Positions 1 to 9,311 are shown, counted from the first letter of the stretch. The stretch is DNA of 64,000 nucleotides from an uncultured Gammaproteobacteria bacterium (GCA_903837345.1 CAILUG010000046.1:108430-172429); one strand, 5' to 3'. Numbers and translations: made by a program. The notes: a model not told the origin generated them from the sequence alone.

Positions 1-1017
1 CCAGACAATGGTGGCTGTCACAACATCGCTGGTGACCGGCAAATTGTCGTTGTGAACCAGCAGATCCCCGCGACTGATATCGATTTCATCCTCAAGCGTC
101 AGGGTCACTGCCATCGATGCAAAAGCCGATTCCAGTTCTTCGTCCTGGGTCACTATCGATTTCACGCGGCTGCTTTTGCCGGAAGGCAGTACGGTCAGGG
201 AATCGCCTTTGCGTACCACGCCTGAGGCGACCGTGCCGCAGTAGCCACGGAAATTGAGATTGGGGCGGTTGACGTACTGAACCGGGAAGCGGAAATCCTC
301 GAAGTTCTTGTCTGCGGCAATTTTGACGTTTTCCAGCATGTTCATCAGCGTTGGTCCCTGGTACCAGGGCATGAATTCGCTGGCATTGACGACATTGTCG
401 CCATTCAGCGCGGAGATGGGGATGAAAGTGATCTCGCCGGTTTCGAGATCCCTGGTGAAAGACAGATAGTCCTTGCAGATGCTTTCGAAAACAGTTTCGT
501 CATGGTTCATCAGGTCCATCTTGTTGATGGCAACAATCAGATGCTTGATGCCGAGCAGGGTGGCAATGAATGTATGCCGCCTGGTCTGGGTCATTACGCC
601 GTGACGGGCATCAATCAGGATTATTGCCAGTTCGCAATTCGAAGCACCGGTTGCCATGTTGCGCGTGTATTGCTCGTGGCCTGGGGTGTCAGCAATGATG
701 AACTTGCGTTTTGCAGTCGAGAAATAGCGATAGGCCACATCAATGGTGATGCCTTGCTCGCGTTCGGCTTGCAGTCCGTCTGTCAGCAGTGCGAGGTCCA
801 CCTTGTTGCCGGTAGTGCCGGATTTGATGCTGTCGGATGTGATGGCTGACAACTGGTCTTCGTAGATCATCTTGGTGTCGTACAACAAACGGCCGATCAG
901 GGTGCTCTTGCCGTCATCAACACTGCCACAGGTCAGCAGCCGCAAAAGTTCCTTGCGTTCATGCTGGGCCAGATAGGCGTTGATGTCGGTAGTGATCAGG
1001 TCGGATTGGTGGGACAT
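1..1017 (-). CDS. cysN: Sulfate adenylyltransferase large subunit CysN (3' end outside window)
   Basis: This is the GTPase subunit of ATP sulfurylase. With CysD it makes adenosine 5'-phosphosulfate from ATP and sulfate in the cytoplasm, the first step of assimilatory sulfate reduction. The first 339 residues are present. I see the elongation-factor-like GTPase motifs in order: GSVDDGKST (31-39, P-loop), DTPGHEQ (110-116, G3) and NKMD (165-168, G4). The start is the ATG at 1017. It lies 48 bases after the cysD stop, so the two form an operon read leftwards. The gene runs off the left edge, so it cannot be seen whether it carries a C-terminal APS kinase (CysNC fusion), as in Pseudomonas. Confidence 0.96.
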   Translation of the reverse strand, partial: MSHQSDLITTDINAYLAQHERKELLRLLTCGSVDDGKSTLIGRLLYDTKMIYEDQLSAITSDSIKSGTTGNKVDLALLTDGLQAEREQGITIDVAYRYFSTAKRKFIIADTPGHEQYTRNMATGASNCELAIILIDARHGVMTQTRRHTFIATLLGIKHLIVAINKMDLMNHDETVFESICKDYLSFTRDLETGEITFIPISALNGDNVVNASEFMPWYQGPTLMNMLENVKIAADKNFEDFRFPVQYVNRPNLNFRGYCGTVASGVVRKGDSLTVLPSGKSSRVKSIVTQDEELESAFASMAVTLTLEDEIDISRGDLLVHNDNLPVTSDVVTATIVW

Positions 1018-1065
1018 GGCAAATCCTGTTTCATGCCTGCCAGCTGGGCAGGCTGATAATAACGG

Positions 1066-1974
1066 TCAAAAATATCCTTCACGCTTTTTCTGTTCCATTG
1101 ATCCGGCCTGATCGCTGTCGATCAGCCGGCCTTGCCGCTCGGATGTGGTGGCGAGCAGCATTTCCTGGATGATCTCCGGCAATGTCTGGGCGTTTGACTC
1201 GACGGCGCCTGTCAGCGGATAACAGCCGAGAGTGCGGAATCTCACCATTTTCATGCGCAAATTCTTGCGCAGTTCCTGGGGGACCCGTTCATCATTCAGC
1301 ATGATGGTGGCTCCTTCGTAATCAAGCACTGGCCGTTCTTTGGCGAAGTAGAGTGCCGGGATATCGATATTGTTGAGGTGGATATACTGCCAGACATCCA
1401 GTTCGGTCCAGTTGGACAGCGGGAATACACGGATGCTTTCACCTTTGTTTATTTTGCCGTTGTAGAGATTCCACAATTCAGGGCGCTGGTTTTTCGGATC
1501 CCAGCGGTGGTTTTTGTCGCGGAATGAAAATACCCGCTCTTTGGCACGGGATTTTTCCTCGTCACGCCGGGCACCACCGAAGGCAGCATCAAACTTGTAT
1601 TTGTCCAGTGCCTGCTTCAGGGCCTGGGTTTTCATGATGTCCGTATGCTTCTGGCTGCCATGGGTGAAAGGGTTGATCCCCGCTTTCACGCCTTCCTCAT
1701 TGATATGTACGATCAGGTCGAAACCGTATTTTTTGGCCAACTTGTCGCGAAACTCGATCATTTCGCGGAATTTCCAGGTCGTATCAACGTGCAGAAGCGG
1801 AAACGGCAGCCTGCCGGGGTAGAAGGCTTTCTGGGCAAGATGCAACATGACGGCCGAATCCTTGCCTATCGAATAAAGCATCACCGGCTTTTCAAATTCG
1901 GCCGCCACTTCACGGATGATGTGGATGCTCTCTGCTTCAAGTTGCTTCAGATGGGTTAAATAGTGCTCTGTCAT
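1066..1974 (-). CDS. cysD: Sulfate adenylyltransferase small subunit CysD
   Basis: This is the catalytic subunit of ATP sulfurylase, which adenylylates sulfate at the expense of ATP while CysN hydrolyses GTP. The protein has 302 residues, the usual family length. The PP-loop signature SIGKDSA (35-41) of the adenine-nucleotide alpha-hydrolase superfamily is intact, and the conserved [15 protein letters not shown] block is present mid-protein. It is the first gene of the cysDN operon. A perfect TATAAT lies about 60 bases upstream on the minus strand. Confidence 0.97.
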   Translation of the reverse strand: MTEHYLTHLKQLEAESIHIIREVAAEFEKPVMLYSIGKDSAVMLHLAQKAFYPGRLPFPLLHVDTTWKFREMIEFRDKLAKKYGFDLIVHINEEGVKAGINPFTHGSQKHTDIMKTQALKQALDKYKFDAAFGGARRDEEKSRAKERVFSFRDKNHRWDPKNQRPELWNLYNGKINKGESIRVFPLSNWTELDVWQYIHLNNIDIPALYFAKERPVLDYEGATIMLNDERVPQELRKNLRMKMVRFRTLGCYPLTGAVESNAQTLPEIIQEMLLATTSERQGRLIDSDQAGSMEQKKREGYF

Positions 1975-2036
1975 TGGAGTAACTATGCTCGATTTGACGC
2001 TGTGGCACCCGGGAGTGCCCGCATGGACGATCGGTG

Positions 2037-2067
2037 ATTATACGAAGTGTTGAAGCAACAAACTCAA
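2037..2067 (-). promoter_or_regulatory. Probable cysDN promoter
   Basis: Reading leftwards, there is a perfect -10 hexamer TATAAT at 2042-2037 and a TTGAGT about 19 bases upstream of it. The predicted transcript would start near 2030, leaving a leader of about 55 bases before cysD. The spacing is longer than ideal. In relatives cys promoters depend on the activator CysB, which would tolerate a poor -35 box. No CysB site was identified. Confidence 0.4.
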
Positions 2068-2498
2068 CTGCGTCCCAGCAGCCCGGCGTCGCCTGGCACT
2101 GAAGGGGCAGCATTCACTTCAACTTTTGGAGTTATTACATAATCAAGCGGCGGAGACAGCTGATTGGCTTTTGCGTCGGGGCTGGTGTTGGCATTGAGAG
2201 AGTCCGCAGGTATCTGCGCCACCTGATTGGCAATGTATTCAGGACACAGATTGCGGGCGCCATGCGCCAAATGCTGGTAAACATCACGGTAGCTTTCCGT
2301 CAGCTTGCTGAACAAATGCGCAGAATCACTGAAGTGGCCGTGGACTTCACGCTTGTAGTTCTCATACTCATCAGTGAGTTGTTGCAGCTGCGTTTCCAGT
2401 TGCTGGACACGCGCTTCATCCGATTTCATGAGTTTGAACAGGATCGCTCCTGCTACGGCTCCGGCCAGCAAGCAACCCAATGCGACGATCCACAACAT
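2064..2498 (-). CDS. zapG: ZapG/YhcB family inner-membrane protein (DUF1043)
   Basis: This is a small inner-membrane protein of the YhcB/ZapG family, linked in E. coli to the divisome and to coordination of envelope growth. The 144 residues begin with one transmembrane helix (about 3-21) with small-residue packing. A charged coiled coil follows (about 27-60), then the family block with HGHFSDSAHLF and a low-complexity tail. It is divergent from zapE (yhcM), exactly the yhcB-yhcM arrangement seen in E. coli and Pseudomonas, which supports the assignment. Confidence 0.88.
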   Translation of the reverse strand: MLWIVALGCLLAGAVAGAILFKLMKSDEARVQQLETQLQQLTDEYENYKREVHGHFSDSAHLFSKLTESYRDVYQHLAHGARNLCPEYIANQVAQIPADSLNANTSPDAKANQLSPPLDYVITPKVEVNAAPSVPGDAGLLGRS

Positions 2499-2543
2499 TA
2501 TTCAATTCCGTAATCAGGCGAGCAAAATATCTAGACGGGAGTG

Positions 2544-2557
2544 ATTATACCTATAAT
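2544..2557. promoter_or_regulatory. Mirror-image divergent -10 elements between zapG and zapE
   Basis: Bases 2543-2558 read GATTATACCTATAATC. This places a TATAAT on the plus strand at 2552-2557 and another TATAAT on the minus strand at 2549-2544, two bases apart. The plus copy would start transcription near 2564, just upstream of the chosen zapE start. The minus copy could serve zapG. Neither has a good -35 hexamer at 17 bases, so these are candidate promoters only. Confidence 0.4.
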
Positions 2558-2620
2558 CGTGCTTCAAACAGGCTCCAGCAGGATAAGTCTTTGTCAGATT
2601 CCCGGGAAGCTCCAGGCCCC

Positions 2621-3715
2621 ATGGCACTCTATCGTCACGCTTTGCAACAAGGAGCCTTGTTGCCGGATGAATGCCAGGTCAGTGCCGTGGAAGAGTTGCA
2701 GTTGGTTCATGACCAGCTGGTGATGCGCGAGGCCAGGCCAAGGCAGGGATGGTGGCATTTCCTGGACAGTTTTTTCAGGGCGGACATGCCGCCGATCAAG
2801 GGTCTGTATATCTGGGGAAGTGTCGGCCGGGGCAAGACATTCCTGATGGATCTGTTTTTCGGCTCCCTGCCGTTCAAACGCAAATCCCGGCTGCATTTCC
2901 ACCGGTTCATGCGGATGGTGCACTCAAGATTGCGCGCTGCCAGCGGACAAGCCAACCCCTTGACCCTGGTAGCTGAAGAAATTGCCAGAGATGCTGCAGT
3001 CCTCTGTTTTGACGAGTTCTACGTGTCAGACATTGGCGATGCCATGATTCTGGCAAATTTGCTGGAAGAGCTGTTTGCCAGAGGGGTGGTGCTGATAGCA
3101 ACGTCAAATCTCAGGCCGGATTTGCTCTATGAAAACGGACTGCAGAGAAAGAAATTTTTGCCAGCCATCGAGCTGTTGAAGACCCACACCAGGGTTATCA
3201 ACCTCGATGGAGGCACAGATTATCGACTGCGCTCGTTGAACAGGAATGCCTTGTATCACTATCCGCCCGGGGCTGAGGCTGTGCGAATGCTGGCCGAGCT
3301 TTTTGGTGATTTGACACGTGGCAGGCAGGTGGAAGCCGATAAAGTTCTTGAAATTCAAGGGCGTAATGTCAATTGCCGATTGTGGAGTGAAGGGGTTGTA
3401 TGGTTTGAATTTGGTCAGATATGCACGCAGCCCCGCGGTGTGGCCGACTACATTGAACTGGCAAGTCAGTACCACACGGTGCTGATATCTTCGGTCCCGG
3501 TGTTCGATGGGCGTAATGATGACAATGCCAGGCGCTTCATAGCACTGGTGGATGAGTTTTATGACCACAAGGTCAAGCTGGCTTTGGAGGCAAATGCAGC
3601 ATTGGCAGCGCTTTATCAGGCCGGTGAGTTGGCTTTCATGTTCGAACGCACCCGCAGCCGATTGATTGAAATGCAGTCTTCCCGGTACCTGGAATTGCCG
3701 CATGAACCTGACTGA
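2621..3715 (+). CDS. zapE: Cell division protein ZapE (AFG1-like ATPase)
   Basis: This is an AFG1/LACE1-type P-loop ATPase that associates with the Z-ring during constriction in E. coli. The Walker A motif GSVGRGKT (66-73) and Walker B VLCFDEF (127-133) are intact. The frame is open back to 2480, but the family normally starts a few residues before the YRHALQ-type helix. An upstream -10 (2552-2557) would start the transcript after 2480. ATG 2621 gives 364 residues, the usual length. A TTG at 2591 with an AGGA upstream is the alternative start. The rplM-rpsI operon follows, as in Pseudomonas. Confidence 0.93.
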   Translation: MALYRHALQQGALLPDECQVSAVEELQLVHDQLVMREARPRQGWWHFLDSFFRADMPPIKGLYIWGSVGRGKTFLMDLFFGSLPFKRKSRLHFHRFMRMVHSRLRAASGQANPLTLVAEEIARDAAVLCFDEFYVSDIGDAMILANLLEELFARGVVLIATSNLRPDLLYENGLQRKKFLPAIELLKTHTRVINLDGGTDYRLRSLNRNALYHYPPGAEAVRMLAELFGDLTRGRQVEADKVLEIQGRNVNCRLWSEGVVWFEFGQICTQPRGVADYIELASQYHTVLISSVPVFDGRNDDNARRFIALVDEFYDHKVKLALEANAALAALYQAGELAFMFERTRSRLIEMQSSRYLELPHEPD

Positions 3716-3772
3716 CAACAATATCTTTGTATACCTGAACACAAAGGGGCTGGATTGTTGGTGTATTTGGGC

Positions 3773-3801
3773 TTGTGTCGATAGGGGTGTGTCTGTAGAA
3801 T
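3773..3801 (+). promoter_or_regulatory. Possible rplM-rpsI promoter
   Basis: TTGTGT (3773-3778) and TAGAAT (3796-3801) are separated by 17 bases in the 198-base gap between zapE and rplM. The -10 matches five of six consensus positions; the -35 matches only three. This would leave a leader of about 105 bases before rplM. I found no clear terminator after zapE, so read-through is also possible. Confidence 0.35.
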
Positions 3802-3913
3802 TCGCGCCCCTGATATCCGGGCAGACACTGGCTAGTGCAGGTGCGAAGTCCGGGAAGACAAATTATCTGGAAAATAGGCCGGGAATATTGCGCCCCGCCA
3901 TTGAGAATTAGAC

Positions 3914-4342
3914 ATGAAGACATACTCAGCCAAGAAAGAAACAGCGGAAAACAACTGGTTTGTTGTTGATGCAGCAGGCCAGACCCTGGGCCGCTTGTCA
4001 GCAGAAATCGCCCATCGTCTGCGTGGCAAACACAAGCCTGAATACACGGCCCATGTGGATACTGGTGACTACATAGTCGTCATTAACGCAGAAAAAGTGG
4101 CAGTTACCGGCACCAAGGAAACCACCAAGATTTATCATCGTCATTCCACCTATTCGGGCGGTCACAAATCCCGGACTTTCAAGGAAATGATCCAGCACTC
4201 ACCCGAAGAAGTCATCCGTATTGCGGTGAAAGGCATGGTTCCCAGAACCCCGCTTGGCCGGGATATGATGAGCAAACTGAAGATTTATGCTGGTAGTCAG
4301 CACCCACATACTGCACAGCAACCCGCCCTTTTAACCTTTTGA
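3914..4342 (+). CDS. rplM: 50S ribosomal protein L13
   Basis: Early-assembling large-subunit ribosomal protein. The 142 residues match the family length from the N-terminal MKTYSAKK through the conserved [19 protein letters not shown] and the C-terminal HPHTAQQP block. It is followed 22 bases later by rpsI, the universal bacterial L13-S9 pairing, so the two are co-transcribed and share the terminator at 4789-4822. Confidence 0.98.
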   Translation: MKTYSAKKETAENNWFVVDAAGQTLGRLSAEIAHRLRGKHKPEYTAHVDTGDYIVVINAEKVAVTGTKETTKIYHRHSTYSGGHKSRTFKEMIQHSPEEVIRIAVKGMVPRTPLGRDMMSKLKIYAGSQHPHTAQQPALLTF

Positions 4343-4364
4343 TAAATAACTGGATTTAGTACTC

Positions 4365-4757
4365 ATGGCTGTCTCCCAATACTACGGAACCGGTCGCCGG
4401 AAGACCTCTACTGCAAGGGTTTTTCTGACTCCGGGCACTGGCACTATCACAATCAATGACCGTACGCTGGAAAATTTCTTTGGCCGTGAAGTCGCCAGGA
4501 TGATTGTGCGTCAGCCGTTGGAGCTGTTGTCGATTGGCAACAAGTTCGACATCATGATCACTGTTGCCGGCGGTGGCAGCTTTGGCCAGGCAGGCGCCAT
4601 TCGTCATGGCCTTACCCGCGCCCTGATTGAGTATGATGAGAATAATCGCAGTGTGCTGCGCAAAGCAGGTTTTGTTACCCGCGATTCCAGGGAAGTCGAG
4701 CGCAAAAAAGTGGGTTTGCGCAAAGCTCGCAAGCGTCCACAGTACTCCAAACGCTAA
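4365..4757 (+). CDS. rpsI: 30S ribosomal protein S9
   Basis: Small-subunit ribosomal protein whose C-terminal tail reaches the P-site tRNA. The 130 residues contain the family start [15 protein letters not shown], the central GGG motif, and the basic tail ending [12 protein letters not shown] with the invariant terminal SKR. It is the second and last gene of the rplM-rpsI operon. A strong intrinsic terminator begins about 30 bases after its stop. Confidence 0.98.
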   Translation: MAVSQYYGTGRRKTSTARVFLTPGTGTITINDRTLENFFGREVARMIVRQPLELLSIGNKFDIMITVAGGGSFGQAGAIRHGLTRALIEYDENNRSVLRKAGFVTRDSREVERKKVGLRKARKRPQYSKR

Positions 4758-4788
4758 TCTGGGCTCGCAAAGTACTCGAAGAACAAGG

Positions 4789-4822
4789 AACGCCGAAACC
4801 CAAGGGTTTCGGCGTTTTTTTT
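4789..4822 (+). terminator. Intrinsic terminator of rplM-rpsI
   Basis: A 12-13 bp perfect stem is formed by AACGCCGAAACCC (4789-4801) and GGGTTTCGGCGTT (4804-4816), with a very tight loop, and runs directly into eight T residues (4815-4822). This is the clearest Rho-independent terminator in the window. Confidence 0.93.
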
Positions 4823-4866
4823 ATATCCAAAGACCGGTACTGTCGGCAGTTCCATCTCGCTTTTTC

Positions 4867-4895
4867 TTGAATGAAAAGGCCATTTTGATTACGAT
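4867..4895 (+). promoter_or_regulatory. Possible petA-petBC promoter
   Basis: TTGAAT (4867-4872) and TACGAT (4890-4895) are spaced by 17 bases, after the rpsI terminator and about 65 bases upstream of petA. Each hexamer matches four of six consensus positions. A new promoter is needed here because the terminator isolates petA from rpsI. Confidence 0.4.
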
Positions 4896-4958
4896 GCGCG
4901 CGATTTTCCATCCAGTTCAAACCCGCGTTTCTGCGGGGGCTTATTAAGGAGACTTTTC

Positions 4959-5561
4959 GTGAATGACGGCACTGTAAACAAGAGCCGCAGGCGCTTTTTG
5001 ATCGGCGCCACCTCCACGGTGGGTGCTGTTGGAGCGGTGGGTGCGGCGGTTCCCTTCGTAGGCTCCTGGAGCCCCAGTGCCAGAGCTTTGGCAGCGGGCG
5101 CCCCAATTACCATTGATATCAGCCGGTTGCATCCTGGCGAGCTGCTGGGACCGATGCCGGCATGGCACGGACAACCGGTATTCGTCATGCGCCGGGATGC
5201 AACCACGCTTGCCACTCTTCACGACAATATTTCCCACCTGGCAGATCCAGGTTCGGAAAGAATTGACCAGCAGCCTGAATATGCCCGCAATGAGTTTCGT
5301 TCGCGCAAACCGGAAATCATGATTCTGGTAGGTATCTGTACCCATCTGGGCTGCTCACCCCAGTTGTTTGCCGAAGTCAAAGCGCAGGATTTCGATCCTG
5401 CCTGGAAGGGCGGCTTTTTCTGCCCTTGTCATGGTTCCAAGTTCGATCTCGCCGGCCGTGTTTTCAGCGGTGTACCTGCCCCAGCTAATCTCCGCGTGCC
5501 ACCCCACTATTACGTTAACGACAATGTAATCGTAATTGGACTTGATTCGGAGAATTCCTGA
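4959..5561 (+). CDS. petA: Ubiquinol-cytochrome c reductase Rieske iron-sulfur subunit
   Basis: This is the Rieske subunit of the bc1 complex. It takes one electron from ubiquinol at the Qo site and passes it to cytochrome c1. The N-terminus has a twin-arginine motif (SRRRFLIG, 9-16) and an Ala/Gly/Val-rich membrane anchor (about 14-36), as expected for Tat-dependent export. The 2Fe-2S ligands are in CTHLGC (127-132) and CPCHGS (155-160), which also supply the conserved disulfide. The start has a strong AAGGAG Shine-Dalgarno. The stop TGA overlaps the ATG of the fused petBC by one base, so the two are translationally coupled. Confidence 0.97.
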   Translation: MNDGTVNKSRRRFLIGATSTVGAVGAVGAAVPFVGSWSPSARALAAGAPITIDISRLHPGELLGPMPAWHGQPVFVMRRDATTLATLHDNISHLADPGSERIDQQPEYARNEFRSRKPEIMILVGICTHLGCSPQLFAEVKAQDFDPAWKGGFFCPCHGSKFDLAGRVFSGVPAPANLRVPPHYYVNDNVIVIGLDSENS

Positions 5562-7570
5562 TGGCCGGCAGTGATCACAACAACGACAACATGCATTTGA
5601 CCGGCTTTTTGGGTTGGCTAAATGCCCGCTTGCCTGTAGTACAAGCTTTTGAAAAACACATGAGCAAGTATTACGCGCCCAGGAACTTCAATTTCTGGTA
5701 CATCTTTGGTGTGTTATCAATGGTCGTACTGGTCAACCAGCTGTTGACCGGTATCTGGTTGACCATGAATTTCAACACCAGTGCTGAAGGCGCCTTTGCA
5801 TCTGTTGAATACATCATGCGGGACGTGGATTACGGCTGGATACTTCGCTATTTGCATTCTACCGGTGCCTCTGCGTTTTTTGTTGTGGTTTACCTGCATA
5901 TGTTCAGGGGCATGATGTATGGCTCTTACCAGAAACCAAGAGAACTGATCTGGATATTTGGCATGACCATTTATCTGGTACTGATGGCTGAAGGGTTCAT
6001 GGGCTATGTGTTGCCCTGGGGCCAGATGTCCTATTGGGGCGCGAACGTAATCGTAGGCCTGTTTGGTGCGATCCCGGTCATTGGCAAGGACCTCATGGTC
6101 TGGATCCAGGGTGACTATCTGATCTCTGGCGCAACCCTCAACAGATTTTTTGCGTTGCATGTGGTTGCCCTGCCATTGGTGCTGGTAGGTTTGGTAATAC
6201 TGCATATCCTTGCGCTGCATGAAGTCGGATCCAACAATCCCGATGGTGTGGAAATCAAGAAAAACAAGGATCCGGTAACCGGAATTCCGCTGGATGGAAT
6301 TCCTTTCCATCCTTACTACACCGTGCATGATCTGGCCGGCATAGTAGTATTCCTGTTCGTGTTCTGTTTTGTGATTTTCTTCACCCCGGAAATGGGCGGC
6401 TATTTCCTTGAGCATGCCAATTTTGAGGAAGCCAACAATCTGAAGACTCCGGAGCTTATTGCTCCGGTGTGGTACTTCACACCTTTCTACTCCATGCTGC
6501 GTGCTTGTACCTATCCATTGTTTGGAGTGGATGCAAAAGTATGGGGGCTGGTCACGATGGCTTCTGCCATAGCCATTCTTTTTGTCTTGCCCTGGCTCGA
6601 TCGCAGCGCTGTCAAATCCTTGCGTTACAAAGGCTGGTACAGCCGTATTGGCCTGCTGTTGTTTGTAGCCTGTTTCATCATCCTTGGGGTGTTGGGTACC
6701 AAGCACCCAACTGCAAACAGGGCATCATTGGCGCAACTGTGCACTGCCTACTATTTCGTATTTTTCCTGGCAATGCCCTGGTATACGCGCAAGGAAAAAA
6801 CCACCACTCCACCCGCGCGGCTTACCGGACGCTTCATATCCATTCCGCAATTGGTGCTGGCACTGGTGCTGCTGGCCGGGTTGACGGCTGTACCGTTGAT
6901 GGCTGTGGGTGCTGAATCCGAAGCCAGACTGGAATCTTTCAAGGTGAATCTGGCCGACAAAGCCTCGCTGCAGTCGGGAGCCTCCACTTTTATAAACTAC
7001 TGCATGGGCTGCCACAGTGCCGGTTTTTCAAGATACCAGCGGGTAGCGGATGATCTCGGGATTCCCAAGGAAATCGCCAAGGAGAAATTGCTGTTTGACC
7101 ATGGCAAGAATCTGGGTGACCTGATGGTGAGTTCCATGCCCAAAGAATCCGCCAAGAACTGGTTCGGCGTTGCGCCGCCCGATTTGTCACTGGTAGCCAG
7201 GGTGCGTTCACCTGAGTGGCTGCAAGGCTATCTGAAAGGCTTCTACACCGACACCAGCCGTCCTTTCGGAGTAAATAACACAGTATTCAAGAATGTAGGC
7301 ATGCCCAATGTGCTAGGCAATCTGCAGGGACAACAAGTCCCCTGCAAATCCGAAGGTTGTGCAGGCACTACTCATGTTGAAGGTACTGGTAGCATGTCGC
7401 CTGAGGAGTTTGACAAATTCGTTTATGACCTTGTCAATTTCCTCACCTATCTGGGTGAACCCGCTGCAATGCAACGAGAAACCATCGGTGCATATGTTTT
7501 GTTCTTCCTGGCCTTCCTGTTCGTGTTTGCTTTCATGCTGAATCGCGAATACTGGAAAGACGTCCACTAA
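5561..7570 (+). CDS. petBC: Cytochrome b / cytochrome c1 fusion protein of the bc1 complex
   Basis: One uninterrupted 669-residue frame encodes both the diheme cytochrome b and cytochrome c1. The b part (about 1-420) has candidate haem ligand pairs His99/His113 and His200/His215 and the Qo motif PVWY (302-305). After a basic cytoplasmic linker (408-424) comes a hydrophobic segment (425-448) that looks like the c1 signal peptide, with a plausible cleavage site after VGA. Next come the haem c site CMGCH (481-485), the likely axial Met581 in GMPNVLG, and a C-terminal anchor helix (641-660). No stop or new Shine-Dalgarno separates the halves. In Bradyrhizobium the similar fbcH product is cut by signal peptidase; I infer the same here. 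In Pseudomonas these are two genes. Confidence 0.95.
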   Translation: MAGSDHNNDNMHLTGFLGWLNARLPVVQAFEKHMSKYYAPRNFNFWYIFGVLSMVVLVNQLLTGIWLTMNFNTSAEGAFASVEYIMRDVDYGWILRYLHSTGASAFFVVVYLHMFRGMMYGSYQKPRELIWIFGMTIYLVLMAEGFMGYVLPWGQMSYWGANVIVGLFGAIPVIGKDLMVWIQGDYLISGATLNRFFALHVVALPLVLVGLVILHILALHEVGSNNPDGVEIKKNKDPVTGIPLDGIPFHPYYTVHDLAGIVVFLFVFCFVIFFTPEMGGYFLEHANFEEANNLKTPELIAPVWYFTPFYSMLRACTYPLFGVDAKVWGLVTMASAIAILFVLPWLDRSAVKSLRYKGWYSRIGLLLFVACFIILGVLGTKHPTANRASLAQLCTAYYFVFFLAMPWYTRKEKTTTPPARLTGRFISIPQLVLALVLLAGLTAVPLMAVGAESEARLESFKVNLADKASLQSGASTFINYCMGCHSAGFSRYQRVADDLGIPKEIAKEKLLFDHGKNLGDLMVSSMPKESAKNWFGVAPPDLSLVARVRSPEWLQGYLKGFYTDTSRPFGVNNTVFKNVGMPNVLGNLQGQQVPCKSEGCAGTTHVEGTGSMSPEEFDKFVYDLVNFLTYLGEPAAMQRETIGAYVLFFLAFLFVFAFMLNREYWKDVH

Positions 7571-7595
7571 AATTGCAAGGGTTGAGGTATTAACA

Positions 7596-8231
7596 ATGGG
7601 TGTTGTCACCAAACGATCATCGATGCTGTTCTACTCTGATGGCTATAGCCAGTTCAGCCATCGCGTGCGAATCGTGCTTGCAGAAAAAGGTGTGACGGTA
7701 GAAGTTGTTGATGTCGACATTTACGACAAGCCGGAAGATCTGGCGGTGTTGAATCCTTACAACAGTCTGCCGACCCTGGTTGATCGTGATCTGGTATTGT
7801 ATGAGCCCAACATCATGATGGAGTATCTTGATGAGCGGTTTCCGCATCCGCCGCTCTTCCCCGTTTACCCGGTGGCGAGAGCCCAGAGCAGGCTGTGGAT
7901 CTATCGCATAGACCGCGACTGGAGCCATCTGGTCGAAAAACTCCAGGCAGAAGACGGAACCCCGGCCGAACTCGACAAGGCCCGCAAGGAATTGCGTGAG
8001 AGCATCATTTCGGTTTCGCCGATTTTTGCAGAGAAACCATTCTTCATGAGCGATGAATTCACCATCGTCGACTGTTGTGTATTCCCGATACTCTGGCGCT
8101 TGCCTGAAATCGGTATCCGTTTGCCGGAAACAAAAGCCACCAAACCTCTGCTTGATTATCGTGCGCGTCTTATGGAGCGTGAGTCGATCAAGTTGAGTCT
8201 TTCAGAACAGGAGCGGGAGATGCGCGCCTGA
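7596..8231 (+). CDS. sspA: Stringent starvation protein A
   Basis: This is an RNA polymerase-associated protein with a glutathione S-transferase fold that alters promoter use in stationary phase and stress. The 211 residues show an N-terminal thioredoxin-like domain (FYSDGYSQFSHRVRIVLAEK, about 12-31; cis-Pro region NSLPTL) and a helical C-terminal domain. The conserved VYPVARAQSRLW block matches SspA rather than a catalytic GST. It starts 25 bases after petBC behind a GAGG and is followed by sspB. The petABC-sspAB order is standard in gammaproteobacteria. Confidence 0.94.
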   Translation: MGVVTKRSSMLFYSDGYSQFSHRVRIVLAEKGVTVEVVDVDIYDKPEDLAVLNPYNSLPTLVDRDLVLYEPNIMMEYLDERFPHPPLFPVYPVARAQSRLWIYRIDRDWSHLVEKLQAEDGTPAELDKARKELRESIISVSPIFAEKPFFMSDEFTIVDCCVFPILWRLPEIGIRLPETKATKPLLDYRARLMERESIKLSLSEQEREMRA

Positions 8232-8256
8232 TGTTCCGACGGGAGTGCCGGTGCCA

Positions 8257-8691
8257 ATGGTGATGACCACGCATAGACCCTATCTGGTCAGGGCCTTGAA
8301 TGAATGGATTCTTGATAACAACTGTACTCCCTACATCCTGGTCAATGCCTTCGAGAAAGGCGTGGAAGTCCCGCAGAATTTTGTGAAAGATGGCCAGATC
8401 GTCCTCAATATTTCACCTGTCGCGGTGCAGGGATTGGTGGTTACCAATGAGGGAATCGAATTCAATGGCCGTTTTGGCGGCATTCCTACCCGCGTTTATG
8501 TACCAACCGCAGCTGTGCTGGGTATTTATGCCAAGGAAAACGGGCAGGGAATGATCTTTGACCGCGACGAGCCCATGCCGGACCCGCCTGAACCTGTTGC
8601 CGGACTGGCTATCGCCAAATCCGACGTTGCTTCCGGCAAACCCGAAAAAGCCAAACGTGCCAGCAAGCCTTCGCTGCGTATAGTCAAATAA
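8257..8691 (+). CDS. sspB: ClpXP protease specificity-enhancing factor SspB
   Basis: Adaptor that binds the ssrA tag of tmRNA-labelled proteins and delivers them to ClpXP. The substrate-binding Sm-like domain is recognisable (about 1-110, with RPYLVRALNEWILDN and the GGIPTRVYVP strand). The disordered tail ends in SLRIVK, matching the ClpX-binding tail LRVVK of E. coli SspB. Possible starts are GTG 8245, GTG 8251 and ATG 8257, with a GGGAG at 8241-8245. I use ATG 8257, but GTG 8251 has equally good spacing. It is co-transcribed with sspA. Confidence 0.94.
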   Translation: MVMTTHRPYLVRALNEWILDNNCTPYILVNAFEKGVEVPQNFVKDGQIVLNISPVAVQGLVVTNEGIEFNGRFGGIPTRVYVPTAAVLGIYAKENGQGMIFDRDEPMPDPPEPVAGLAIAKSDVASGKPEKAKRASKPSLRIVK

Positions 8692-8705
8692 CTGCAGCAG
8701 AGCCT

Positions 8706-8736
8706 GGCCCTGCCAGCAGCTACCTTCAGCAGGGCC
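8706..8736. terminator. Hairpin between convergent sspB and dolP
   Basis: GGCCCTGC (8706-8713) pairs perfectly with GCAGGGCC (8729-8736) in the 51-base gap between the two convergent stops. There is no convincing T-run on either strand, so it may be a weak bidirectional terminator or a Rho-assisted end. Confidence 0.4.
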
Positions 8737-8742
8737 ATGCGG

Positions 8743-9311
8743 CTAATCGATGTATTCGAAGGCCCTTACGACCTTGGTGACACCTGTTGAATTGCTAACC
8801 AGTTCAACTGTGAGTCTGGCCTCTTCCTGTGTCACCAGGCCCATCAGGTAAACCACGCCATTTTCAGTGATCACCTTGGTGCGCAGACCGCTGACAGTAG
8901 GGTCGGCCAGCATCAAGGTCTTGAGTTTGGCGGTAATCCACGAGTCATTGCTGCGAGACAGAAATGTTGTCGTGCCCGCAATTTCCAGTTCGTTGTGTAC
9001 GGTTTTGACGCGGGTGGTTTGCGTTGCGACACGGGTGGCAACATTTTTGAGGTCCTGTGAAGGCACCTGGCCTACCAGCAACACCACGCCGTTGAAGCTG
9101 ACCACAGTAATGTGGGAATTTTTCAGCCCAGGGTCGGCAGCATCGATATTGACCTGCACAGTGGTTTCTATGCTGCTGTCATCAATCATGGTGCCGAAGC
9201 TGCGCTTGCCGGGATTTTCCTTGATGCCTTCGTTACCATGTGTGGTTTCGACAATGGTGGTGCAACCTGCGAGACAAACCAGCACCGACAAAACCAGAAA
9301 TATTCTAAACA

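Noticed and set aside
5717..6706. 329-codon frame antisense to the cytochrome b part of petBC
   Set aside because: It lies wholly within a certain gene and gives a low-complexity His/Gln-rich product typical of antisense shadows.
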